This document shows, in pieces, positions 6,976 to 15,269 of a stretch of 15,269 nt of DNA. The stretch comes from Flavobacterium psychrophilum (GTDB lineage: Bacteria; Bacteroidota; Bacteroidia; Flavobacteriales; Flavobacteriaceae). Within the stretch, counting starts at the first letter, position 1. Every line of letters starts with the position of its first letter. Location: positions 1-15,269 of the forward strand of contig CAMDGJ010000044.1 of assembly GCA_945897545.1 (NCBI GenBank), written 5' to 3'. The notes under the pieces were generated by a model that was not told where the DNA came from, did no database searches, and worked only from the letters and a program-made list of their open reading frames with translations. The position numbers were made by a program, and so were the translations under genes.

Positions 6976-9426
6976 ATGCATTTTGTTGAAGTAATTTTAC
7001 CGTTATCACTAGCCAAAACCTTTACTTACAGCGTTTCGGAAACCGAGTATAATTATATCAAAAAAGGAATGCGAGTAGCGGTACCTTTTGGTAAAAGTAA
7101 AATCTATACGGCACTTGTTATAGCAATTCACGAAAACAAGCCTACTCTATACGATGCAAAGGAAATTCACCAAATTCTCGACGAAAAACCCATTGTAACT
7201 GAAATCCAAATCGCCCATTGGCAATGGATTGCTTCTTATTATATGTGTGCCATTGGTGATGTATATCGTGGCGCAATGCCATCCGCACTTTTGCTGGAAA
7301 GCGAAACCATTATTTCTCAAAAGTCAGATGGTTTTGTGGATGAAAGTTTGCTCTCTGATGATGAATTTCTAGTTTATGAAGCACTTCAACAGCAAAGTTC
7401 ATTGAAAGTGCAGGACATAATGAATATTTTGAATAAGAAGAATATTTTTCCGGTTATCCAAAAATTGATAGACAAAAATATTCTGGTTCTGCAAGAGGAA
7501 ATGCTAGAAAGTTATACGCCAAAACTCATTCGGTACGTAAAATTACATTCTAAATACACATCTAATGAAGGTTTGAGTGAATTATTAGAAATCCTCAAAA
7601 ATGCTCATAAACAAAAGGAAATCGTTCTGAGTTTTTTTCAATTAAGTGCTTCGGAGAAAAAGCCAATTACCGTAAAAAAGTTAATTGAAGCAGCTAAATC
7701 TACTTCGACGATTGTCAAAGCATTAATCGAGAAAGAAATTTTCGAAGAATATTACATTCAGGTAGATCGTGTTAATTTTTCAGGAAAAACTAAGGAAGAA
7801 CAATTGCAGCTAAGCGAAGCACAGCATACAGCCTTTGAAGAAATCAAGCAAAGTTTTAGCCAAAAAGAAGTTTGCCTTTTGCACGGAGTGACTTCCAGCG
7901 GAAAAACTGAAATCTACATCAAACTGATTGAAGATTTTATTGTGACAGAGGAACAAGTACTTTACTTATTGCCAGAAATTGCACTGACGACGCAATTATT
8001 GGGGAGATTACGGGATTATTTTGGCAATAAAGTTGCAGTTTTTCATTCGAAATACAGCAACAACGAAAGGGTAGAAGTATGGCAACAAGTCTTAGAGCTA
8101 TCCCCAAAAGCACAAATTGTTATAGGAGCAAGATCGGCATTGTTCCTGCCTTTTTCTAATTTGGGATTGATTATTGTAGACGAAGAACACGAGCAAACAT
8201 TTAAGCAAGTAGATCCTTCGCCTCGTTATCATGCTCGAGATGCTGCGATAGTTTTAGCAAACAGTCACAAGGCTAAAGTAATTTTAGGTTCGGCTACGCC
8301 AAGTATTGAAACGTATTTTAATGCTCAATCCGGAAAATATGGCTTGGTCGAAATTACTAAAAGGTTCGGCAATGTTATGATGCCTCAAATTGAATTGGTA
8401 GACCTTAAGGACAAATACTTTCGCAAACAAATGAAAGGACATTTTAGCGATATATTAATAGCGGAAATCACTGCGGCTTTATCATTAGGAGAACAAGTTA
8501 TTTTGTTTCAAAACCGAAGAGGATTTTCGCCTGTGGTCGAATGTATGACTTGTGGTCACGTGCCACAATGTCCGCAATGCGACGTGAGTTTAACGTATCA
8601 TAAACACAAAAATCAGTTGCGTTGTCATTATTGTGGTTACGCAATGGCAAAGCCAACCAACTGTCATGCCTGTACAAGTGTTCATTTGACTACAAAAGGT
8701 TTTGGAACAGAACAAATTCAGCAGGAATTGATAGCATTATTTCCAAAAACAAAAATCGGCCGAATGGACCAAGACACTACTCGGGGTAAATTTGGTTTCG
8801 AGAAAATCATAGATAGTTTCAAAAATAGAGAAGTTGAAATTCTTGTTGGAACACAAATGCTTGCCAAAGGTCTGGATTTTGACAACGTGAGTTTAGTGGG
8901 TATAATGAATGCTGACAATATGTTATATCACCCTGATTTCAGGGCTTTCGAAAGAAGTTTCCAAATGATGACACAAGTTTCTGGTCGTTCTGGTCGTTCT
9001 CAAAAACAAGGAAAAGTGATTATCCAGACGTATAATCTGGAACACAATACCATTAAACAAGTGGTTGATAATAATTATGAGGGAATGTACAAAGAGCAAT
9101 TATATGAAAGACAAATTTACAAATATCCCCCGTATTTTAGACTGATAAAGTTGACCCTGAAGCATCGAGATTTTGATAAACTCAAAGAAGGTTCAATATG
9201 GTTATATCAGGTAATGCAACAAAATTTAAGCATCCCGGTTTTAGGACCCGAGGAACCGCCTATTTCAAGGATTCGGAATGAGTATATAAGAACCATTATG
9301 ATAAAAATCCCTATAAATCAATCGTTGCAAAGCACAAAAAAAACTATTCAGAAAATGCTGAATAGTTTTGATGCAGTAGCACAATATAGATCAATAAAAG
9401 TGTATGTAAATGTTGATTTTTATTAG
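6976..9426 (+). CDS. priA: Primosomal protein N' (replication restart helicase PriA)
   Basis: PriA recognises stalled or collapsed forks and reloads the replicative helicase. This 816-residue product begins with the DNA-binding segment MHFVEVILPLSLAKTFTYSV. The superfamily 2 helicase core shows Walker A GVTSSGKT (residues 304-311) and Walker B DEEH (402-405), then GSATPS. Eight zinc-binding cysteines (523, 526, 532, 535, 550, 553, 563, 566) form the two-zinc insertion. Helicase motifs GTQMLAKGLDFDNVSLVG and QVSGRSGRS follow. I chose the ATG at 6976, one base after the preceding stop, because the nine extra codons of a TTG start at 6949 would overlap the previous gene and precede the usual family N-terminus. 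The gene ends in TAG overlapping the stop of the convergent LytTR gene by 4 nt. Confidence 0.97.
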   Translation: MHFVEVILPLSLAKTFTYSVSETEYNYIKKGMRVAVPFGKSKIYTALVIAIHENKPTLYDAKEIHQILDEKPIVTEIQIAHWQWIASYYMCAIGDVYRGAMPSALLLESETIISQKSDGFVDESLLSDDEFLVYEALQQQSSLKVQDIMNILNKKNIFPVIQKLIDKNILVLQEEMLESYTPKLIRYVKLHSKYTSNEGLSELLEILKNAHKQKEIVLSFFQLSASEKKPITVKKLIEAAKSTSTIVKALIEKEIFEEYYIQVDRVNFSGKTKEEQLQLSEAQHTAFEEIKQSFSQKEVCLLHGVTSSGKTEIYIKLIEDFIVTEEQVLYLLPEIALTTQLLGRLRDYFGNKVAVFHSKYSNNERVEVWQQVLELSPKAQIVIGARSALFLPFSNLGLIIVDEEHEQTFKQVDPSPRYHARDAAIVLANSHKAKVILGSATPSIETYFNAQSGKYGLVEITKRFGNVMMPQIELVDLKDKYFRKQMKGHFSDILIAEITAALSLGEQVILFQNRRGFSPVVECMTCGHVPQCPQCDVSLTYHKHKNQLRCHYCGYAMAKPTNCHACTSVHLTTKGFGTEQIQQELIALFPKTKIGRMDQDTTRGKFGFEKIIDSFKNREVEILVGTQMLAKGLDFDNVSLVGIMNADNMLYHPDFRAFERSFQMMTQVSGRSGRSQKQGKVIIQTYNLEHNTIKQVVDNNYEGMYKEQLYERQIYKYPPYFRLIKLTLKHRDFDKLKEGSIWLYQVMQQNLSIPVLGPEEPPISRIRNEYIRTIMIKIPINQSLQSTKKTIQKMLNSFDAVAQYRSIKVYVNVDFY
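9340..9369 (-). terminator. Intrinsic terminator of the LytTR gene, embedded in priA codons
   Basis: Arms 9340-9351 (AAAACTATTCAG) and 9358-9369 (CTGAATAGTTTT) are perfect 12-bp inverted repeats around a 6-nt loop. On the minus strand the hairpin runs into a T-tract (complement of the eight A bases at 9336-9343). It lies 54 nt past the stop codon of the minus-strand regulator. On the plus strand only four T bases follow, so it should act mainly on the leftward transcript. It covers priA codons about 789-798. Confidence 0.7.
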
Positions 9427-10118
9427 TTGATTGCCAAGGCTCTCACTAAATCTTCTTTTTTGTGTCGACTTAATGGAATCTTCGTAATTCCAATTTCTGC
9501 AAATCTGCTATTAAAGCGCTCCACTTTATCAATATTGATAATGTAAGATTTATGCACTCTTACAAACTTGTCTTTTGACAGGTCCTTTTCGAAAGATTTC
9601 ATTGTAGAAAGTACAAGGTTAGTGTCTTCTTCAGTAACTACTTTTACATAATCACCAAAAGCTTCAATCCATTTAATTTTAGAGGTGAAAATTTTTAATT
9701 TTTTTAGGTTACTTTTAATGAAAATGTGATCGCCATCTGCTTCACCGCTATCAGAACGTAGCAAATGTAAATCCAATGCTCTTTTCACAGAAGCATTAAA
9801 TCGATTGACTGCTATTGGCTTTTGAAGGTAATCGGTGGCATCATAATCAAAAGCCTTCATCGCATATTCAGCTTTTGAAGTGATGAAAATAATTTGTGGT
9901 TTAGTTTTTAAACCATCCAAAAAAACAAAACCGTTAATCACCGGCATCTCAATGTCAAGGAAGATTAAATCAACATTGTGGATAGTCATGCAACCTCTTG
10001 CTTCAATCGCGTTAGAAAAGTCTCCAATTAAACGTAAATTTGGATGATTATTTACTAGTTTTGTGATAATCATTCTTTGAATGGAACTATCATCTACTAC
10101 GACACAGTTTAATTTCAT
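9423..10118 (-). CDS. LytTR-type response regulator (REC plus LytTR DNA-binding domain)
   Basis: The 231-residue product has a receiver domain (residues about 3-118) with the acidic pair D9/D10, phosphoacceptor D55 in FLDIEMP, T80 in FIT and K100 in LQKP, so phosphorylation is plausible. Residues about 130-228 form a LytTR domain (IKWIEAFGDYVKV, FVRVHKSYIINIDKVERF), which binds DNA direct repeats in the major groove. I use the ATG at 10118 (MKLNCVVVDD); an ATG three codons earlier at 10127 is equally possible. No histidine kinase gene is adjacent, so it is an orphan here. It runs convergently to priA and divergently from rpsF, and appears to be transcribed alone. Its target genes cannot be inferred from the window. 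Confidence 0.93.
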   Translation of the reverse strand: MKLNCVVVDDSSIQRMIITKLVNNHPNLRLIGDFSNAIEARGCMTIHNVDLIFLDIEMPVINGFVFLDGLKTKPQIIFITSKAEYAMKAFDYDATDYLQKPIAVNRFNASVKRALDLHLLRSDSGEADGDHIFIKSNLKKLKIFTSKIKWIEAFGDYVKVVTEEDTNLVLSTMKSFEKDLSKDKFVRVHKSYIINIDKVERFNSRFAEIGITKIPLSRHKKEDLVRALAIN

Positions 10119-10229
10119 AATTATCATTATTATAATTAGATTCTAATCCGTAAGAATACTACATTAAGTTGATGTAACCAAATTTTTATCGTTTTTTTTT
10201 GCGTTTTAACTGATTCACATATAAAATTC

Positions 10230-10259
10230 TTGTTTATCCAAAAAAAAATATTACTTTCG
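10230..10259 (+). promoter_or_regulatory. Bacteroidetes-type promoter of the rpsF operon
   Basis: A TTG at 10230-10232 is followed after 19 nt by TACTTTCG (10252-10259), close to the Bacteroidetes -33/-7 pattern TTG, about 19 nt, TAnnTTTG. The start point would fall around 10264, leaving a leader of about 25 nt before the rpsF ATG. The leader is plain AT-rich sequence and shows no CCG-containing stem of the S6:S18-binding type known from other phyla. Confidence 0.55.
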
Positions 10260-10288
10260 CGGCTAATTTAATTTTAAATAAAATATTT

Positions 10289-10630
10289 ATGAATCATTAT
10301 GAAACTGTTTTCATTTTAAATCCCGTTTTATCTGAAGTGCAGGTAAAGGAAACAGTAAGCAAATTTGAAGATTTTCTTACAAGTAGAGGTGCTGAAATGG
10401 TATCGAAAGAGGATTGGGGTCTAAAAAAAATGGCCTACGAAATCCAAAATAAAAAAAGTGGCTTTTACCACTTATTTGAATTCAAAGTAGCAGGAGAAGT
10501 CCTAATTGCTTTTGAAACCGAATTTAGACGTGACGAAAGAGTAATGCGTTTCTTGACTGTAAGTCTCGATAAACACGCTATTTCTTGGGCTGAAAGAAGA
10601 AGAACTAAACTTAAATCTGCAAAAGCATAA
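10289..10630 (+). CDS. rpsF: 30S ribosomal protein S6
   Basis: S6 binds the central domain of 16S rRNA with S18 in the small-subunit platform. The 113-residue product starts [16 protein letters not shown] and contains [20 protein letters not shown] and [18 protein letters not shown], the typical S6 core; the usual length is about 95-135. The basic tail ([11 protein letters not shown]) fits the Bacteroidetes form. It is the first gene of the rpsF-rpsR-rplI operon, with rpsR starting 5 nt after its stop. Confidence 0.97.
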   Translation: MNHYETVFILNPVLSEVQVKETVSKFEDFLTSRGAEMVSKEDWGLKKMAYEIQNKKSGFYHLFEFKVAGEVLIAFETEFRRDERVMRFLTVSLDKHAISWAERRRTKLKSAKA

Positions 10631-10635
10631 TCATT

Positions 10636-10932
10636 ATGGCAACATTACAACAATCTGCTTCAGGAAAAAAAGACGGAGATATCAGATATCTTACTCCTTT
10701 AAACATAGAAATAAACAAAACAAAAAAGTATTGCCGTTTCAAAAAATCAGGTATCAAATACATTGATTATAAAGATGGTGATTTCTTATTGAAATTCGTT
10801 AATGAGCAAGGAAAAATACTTCCTCGTCGTTTAACGGGTACTTCATTAAAATACCAAAGAAAAGTGTCAGTAGCTGTTAAAAGAGCCAGACATTTAGCTT
10901 TAATGCCATACGTGGCTGATATGCTAAAATAA
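10636..10932 (+). CDS. rpsR: 30S ribosomal protein S18
   Basis: S18 forms the platform heterodimer with S6. The 98-residue product has a longer N-terminal part than the about 75-residue E. coli protein, as usual in Bacteroidetes. The conserved core is clear: [18 protein letters not shown], then [20 protein letters not shown] and [13 protein letters not shown]. Only one cysteine (in KKYCRF) is seen, so it is of the zinc-free kind. It is followed by a 64-nt spacer with possible regulatory structure before rplI. Confidence 0.97.
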   Translation: MATLQQSASGKKDGDIRYLTPLNIEINKTKKYCRFKKSGIKYIDYKDGDFLLKFVNEQGKILPRRLTGTSLKYQRKVSVAVKRARHLALMPYVADMLK

Positions 10933-10946
10933 TTAAAAACTAACAT

Positions 10947-10995
10947 TTGTTGTCCCGCAACAGCGGGACTAACTTCTAATAACAAAGGACAACAA
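10947..10995 (+). promoter_or_regulatory. Possible alternative-pairing RNA element controlling rplI translation
   Basis: Two mutually exclusive pairings are visible in the spacer. Hairpin A is GTCCCGC (10952-10958) with GCGGGAC (10963-10969), a perfect 7-bp GC-rich stem with loop AACA. Pairing B is TTGTTGTCC (10947-10955) with GGACAACAA (10987-10995), nine perfect pairs. B would cover the GGA of the AAAGGA Shine-Dalgarno-like sequence (10984-10989, 7 nt before the rplI ATG); A uses part of the same left arm and would leave it free. Regulation is inference; the base pairing is seen. No T-tract follows, so A is not an intrinsic terminator. Confidence 0.45.
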
Positions 10996-10996
10996 G

Positions 10997-11440
10997 ATGG
11001 AAATTATATTAAAAAAAGACGTTCAAAATTTAGGCTTTAAAGATGATGTGGTAAATGTTAAAAACGGTTACGGTCGTAACTTTTTGATTCCACAAGGTCA
11101 CGGACTATTAGCAACTCCTTCGGCAAAGAAAGTATTAGCTGAAAACTTAAAGCAAAGAGCGCATAAAGAAGCGAAAGTAGTAAACGATGCAAAAGCTTTG
11201 GCCGAAACATTGAAAGCACTTGAAATCAAAATCTTCGCAAAAGCAGGTGGCGAAAAACTTTTTGGTTCAATTACAAATATTGATATCGCTGAAGCTTTGC
11301 AAAAAGCAGGTCAAACAATCGAAAGAAAATTTATCACAAGCGGTATCGTTAAAAGAACTGGTAAATATGCTGCAAGCATTAGATTACATAGAGATGTTAT
11401 CGTTGAATTACCTTATGAAATTATCGCTGAAAAAGCGTAG
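10997..11440 (+). CDS. rplI: 50S ribosomal protein L9
   Basis: L9 bridges ribosomes through an N-terminal rRNA-binding domain, a long helix and a C-terminal domain. The 147-residue product starts MEIILKKDVQNLGFKDDVV and shows the family signature GYGRNFLIPQGHGLLAT, the connecting helix (about residues 40-75, rich in Lys, Ala and Glu) and a C-terminal domain with GGEKLFGSIT and SGIVKRTGKY. Full length (about 148 is usual). Unusually for this lineage it has a good Shine-Dalgarno-like AAAGGA 7 nt before the ATG. It is the last gene of the operon. Confidence 0.97.
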   Translation: MEIILKKDVQNLGFKDDVVNVKNGYGRNFLIPQGHGLLATPSAKKVLAENLKQRAHKEAKVVNDAKALAETLKALEIKIFAKAGGEKLFGSITNIDIAEALQKAGQTIERKFITSGIVKRTGKYAASIRLHRDVIVELPYEIIAEKA

Positions 11441-11458
11441 TTTCTAAATATTATAATT

Positions 11459-11488
11459 AAATCCCGATGAAAGTCGGGATTTTTTTTT
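11459..11488 (+). terminator. Intrinsic terminator of the rpsF-rpsR-rplI operon
   Basis: Arms AAATCCCGA (11459-11467) and TCGGGATTT (11474-11482) make a perfect 9-bp stem with a 6-nt loop, and the T-run continues to 11488. It lies 18 nt after the rplI stop. Confidence 0.9.
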
Positions 11489-11490
11489 GA

Positions 11491-11580
11491 TGTTATTGCT
11501 AGGCACGAAGCAATCTCATCATTTTGAATACATATAAATAATTAATGAGATTGCTTCGTGCCTCGAAATGACAAAATAAT
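11491..11580. repeat. REP-like inverted repeat abutting a start codon
   Basis: Perfect 19-bp arms (AGGCACGAAGCAATCTCAT at 11501-11519; its inverse at 11545-11563) surround a 25-nt centre. Each arm extends outward by 10 nt with three mismatches, to 11491 and 11573, giving 26 of 29 matches. The outer end (TCGAAATGACAAA on the right) is the same terminus as in the 2002 and 2147 elements, while the inner arm sequence differs. The tail runs straight into the ATG at 11579. Confidence 0.8.
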
Positions 11581-12052
11581 GAAATACTCCAGATTAACAA
11601 AAGAACAATTCGAAGAATTACACCAAGAATTCATTAACTTCCTCTCAACCCAAGCTATTGATAAAGCAGAATGGGATAAGATCAAAATCGAGAAACCTGA
11701 AGTAGCAGAACAAGAACTCGACGTTTTTTCTGATGTAGTTTGGGAAGGTGTTCTGGGTAGAGCCGAATATTTAGAACATTTCTCTAAAAATCATATTTTT
11801 CTTTTTCAGTGTTTTGATACTTATGTTCAATCTATTGTGCTGAAATCATTGGTTCCCGAAACTGATTTTTTGACAAAAGAAGGCTTGCAATGGCTAAGCG
11901 ACAATATGTTTACCGAAACTATCGAAATCAAAACGGGTAAAAAAGTATTTGCCGAAGAACGCAATGCTTCAATTTTTGAATTAATACAACAAGGGTCGTT
12001 CTTGAGTGACGGACAATTATTCAAACAAATAATTTCGATTATTGAATCGTAA
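11579..12052 (+). CDS. Conserved flavobacterial protein of unknown function (possibly DUF6495-like)
   Basis: The 157-residue product is soluble, acidic and mostly helical by composition, without signal peptide or membrane segment. It begins MKYSRLTKEQFEELHQEFIN and contains WDKIK, ELDVFSDVVWEGVLGRAEYL and SIFELIQQGSFLSDG. I recall similar proteins in Flavobacteriia under a domain-of-unknown-function name (DUF6495), but that label is from memory. I chose the ATG at 11579: an upstream GTG at 11558 in frame lies inside the REP-like arm and would add seven repeat-encoded residues. There is no Shine-Dalgarno sequence. A long hairpin and ligA follow downstream. Confidence 0.85.
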   Translation: MKYSRLTKEQFEELHQEFINFLSTQAIDKAEWDKIKIEKPEVAEQELDVFSDVVWEGVLGRAEYLEHFSKNHIFLFQCFDTYVQSIVLKSLVPETDFLTKEGLQWLSDNMFTETIEIKTGKKVFAEERNASIFELIQQGSFLSDGQLFKQIISIIES

Positions 12053-12071
12053 TTTTATCGTTTTTTCTATT

Positions 12072-14125
<2,054 letters not shown>

Positions 14126-14173
14126 TAAATAATCTTTCTGTCCTGTAATTATTAAATATGAAAACTAAATATC

Positions 14174-15085
14174 CTAAACTACAATTGATTTTCCTTGGTG
14201 CGATTTTGCTTTATCATTGTCTAAATAAAAGTCAATTCGCCCTAGATTGATGCCATAACAACCAACTTGGTTTACTAAAACATCTTTTCCTTCCAAGTTT
14301 TTTGCAACAGTTGGTTTATCCAGAAAGGTATGAGTGTGGCCACCAATAATTAAGTCAATATCTTTCGTAAGTTCCGCTAATTTTAAATCCGATATTTTAT
14401 TCGAATCTTCTTTACCGTATTTATATCCAAGGTGCGAAAGGCAAATAACTAAATCACATTTTTGTTCTTTTTTTAGAATCCGAACCATTTCTTGTGCTGT
14501 TTCAACTGGATTATGATACACAGTTTCTTTGTACATTAATTTGTCTACCAATCCTTGAAGTTCAATTCCAAGTCCAAAAACACCAATTTTTATCCCGTTT
14601 TTATTGAAAACTTTATACGGTTTTACAAAACCATCCATCGTAGTATTTTTGAAATCGTAGTTTGCCGAAACAAATTCGAAAGTCGCGTGAGGCATTTGGG
14701 CAGTTAAACCATCAACACCATTGTCAAAATCGTGATTCCCTATTGTAGATAAATCATATTTCATCATACTCATCAATTTGAATTCCAGTTCCCCTCCATA
14801 ATAGTTAAAATAGGGAGTTCCCTGAAAAATGTCACCGGCATCAAGAAGCAATACATTTGGATTTTCTTGACGAATCGTTTCAATCAATGATGCTCTTCTG
14901 GCAATGCCACCCATATTTGGATTTCGAGGATCATCCATAGGAAAAGGGTCGATATGACTGTGAACATCATTAGTGTGAAGAATCGTTATATGTTTTATAT
15001 CTGATTTAAAACTGCTCAACGACAACCCAAAACTCAATAAAGTTGCACTGGCAGCCGTTTTTTCTATAAAATATCTTCTTTTCAT
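14174..15085 (-). CDS. Tat-exported metallophosphatase, 5'-nucleotidase catalytic domain (UshA-like)
   Basis: The N-terminus KRRYFIEKTAASATLLSFGL is a twin-arginine-type signal, so a folded metalloenzyme is probably exported to the periplasm. The calcineurin-like dinuclear metal site is complete: D40 and H42 in HTNDVHSH, D85 in DAGDIFQG, N117 and H118 in GNHDFD, H218 in LSHLGY, H250 and H252 in GGHTHTF. These fit the UshA/5'-nucleotidase family, which hydrolyses nucleotides and related phosphate esters. At 303 residues it has only the catalytic domain; UshA is about 550. The missing C-terminal domain appears to be encoded by the gene just upstream on the same strand (stop at 15160, 74 nt away), so the enzyme is split into two genes. 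Substrate specificity is not readable here. Confidence 0.92.
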   Translation of the reverse strand: MKRRYFIEKTAASATLLSFGLSLSSFKSDIKHITILHTNDVHSHIDPFPMDDPRNPNMGGIARRASLIETIRQENPNVLLLDAGDIFQGTPYFNYYGGELEFKLMSMMKYDLSTIGNHDFDNGVDGLTAQMPHATFEFVSANYDFKNTTMDGFVKPYKVFNKNGIKIGVFGLGIELQGLVDKLMYKETVYHNPVETAQEMVRILKKEQKCDLVICLSHLGYKYGKEDSNKISDLKLAELTKDIDLIIGGHTHTFLDKPTVAKNLEGKDVLVNQVGCYGINLGRIDFYLDNDKAKSHQGKSIVV

Positions 15086-15113
15086 TTTTATTTTTTTTAT
15101 AATCTAGACTTAC

Positions 15114-15158
15114 AACCTAAAACCTATAACCCACAACCCAAAACCTAAAACCTAAAAC
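15114..15158. repeat. Degenerate 7-bp tandem repeat (AACCTAA)
   Basis: Six consecutive heptamers and a partial one run from 15114: AACCTAA, AACCTAT, AACCCAC, AACCCAA, AACCTAA, AACCTAA, AAC. On the minus strand the unit is TTAGGTT. It fills most of the spacer between the two nucleotidase-type genes and starts 1 nt after the upstream gene's stop codon. Confidence 0.75.
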
Positions 15159-15159
15159 A

Positions 15160-15269
15160 TCACTCAACACTAATTCTAACATCATTTATAACCGGAATTG
15201 TATCTACTTCCTTAAAATAATCAATAAGGATATTTCTCAATTTATAATCCAGATCAAATTTTTGTATTC
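15160..15269 (-). CDS. 3' end of a probable 5'-nucleotidase C-terminal domain gene (partial)
   Basis: On the minus strand a frame enters from the window edge (first whole codon at 15267) and reads 35 residues, including DYKLRNILIDYFKEVDTIPV and ending NDVRISVE, to TGA at 15160-15162. The pattern (a DYF segment then a basic-hydrophobic final strand) fits the C-terminus of the UshA-type substrate-specificity domain, and the adjacent catalytic-domain gene supports it. The other two frames on this strand close within about ten codons of the edge. Too little is visible for certainty. Confidence 0.6.
   Translation of the reverse strand, partial: IQKFDLDYKLRNILIDYFKEVDTIPVINDVRISVE

Noticed and set aside
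10165..10173. LytTR-like 9-mer TAAGTTGAT upstream of the regulator
   Set aside because: It fits the loose LytTR consensus, but no second same-strand copy at the expected 12-13 nt spacing was found, so chance is likely.
10264..10288. S6:S18-binding leader before rpsF
   Set aside because: The short AT-rich leader has no CCG-containing stem.

Overview
The window looks like chromosome of a member of the Flavobacteriaceae, most likely a Flavobacterium. The supporting signs are AT-rich DNA, start codons with almost no Shine-Dalgarno sequences, a Bacteroidetes-type promoter (TTG, 19 nt, TA-rich element ending TTTCG) before rpsF, an S18 of about 98 residues, a SusB-like GH97 enzyme, and small lipoproteins with an S-C lipobox.

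Left part (1-4870): a decaying polysaccharide and peptide utilisation patch. A GH97 alpha-glucosidase gene (5' end outside the window) carries one in-frame stop and one 1-nt deletion. A 286-bp gap with a 13-bp-arm palindrome and one and a half copies of a REP-like repeat follows. Next is an intact secreted GH43 enzyme with discoidin-type and FN3-type domains. An M28-type aminopeptidase gene comes next, broken by a homopolymer frameshift, a nonsense codon and an 8-bp tandem duplication, with its catalytic 3' part lost. Facing it is a small lipoprotein gene that seems to stop early. Together they suggest loss of function and a deletion scar near 4577-4624.

Middle part (5136-11440): housekeeping genes. 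nadC, a yihY/BrkB-type membrane protein gene and priA are tightly spaced and probably co-transcribed. A LytTR-type response regulator runs convergently and overlaps the priA stop codon by 4 nt; its probable intrinsic terminator lies inside the priA coding region. From the divergent promoter region the ribosomal operon rpsF-rpsR-rplI runs rightward, ends at a clear intrinsic terminator, and contains a possible alternative-pairing RNA element before rplI.

Right part (11491-15269): another REP-like element directly abuts the start of a small conserved protein gene. A long-stem hairpin then precedes ligA (NAD-dependent DNA ligase). On the minus strand lie a Tat-exported 5'-nucleotidase catalytic domain and, upstream of it, the 3' end of what looks like the separate 5'-nucleotidase C-terminal domain gene. 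The two are divided by a degenerate 7-bp tandem repeat.

I see no CRISPR array, tRNA, rRNA, prophage, insertion sequence or defence system. The most interesting items are the layered gene decay, the REP-like family at gene starts, the terminator embedded in priA, and the possible RNA switch before rplI.
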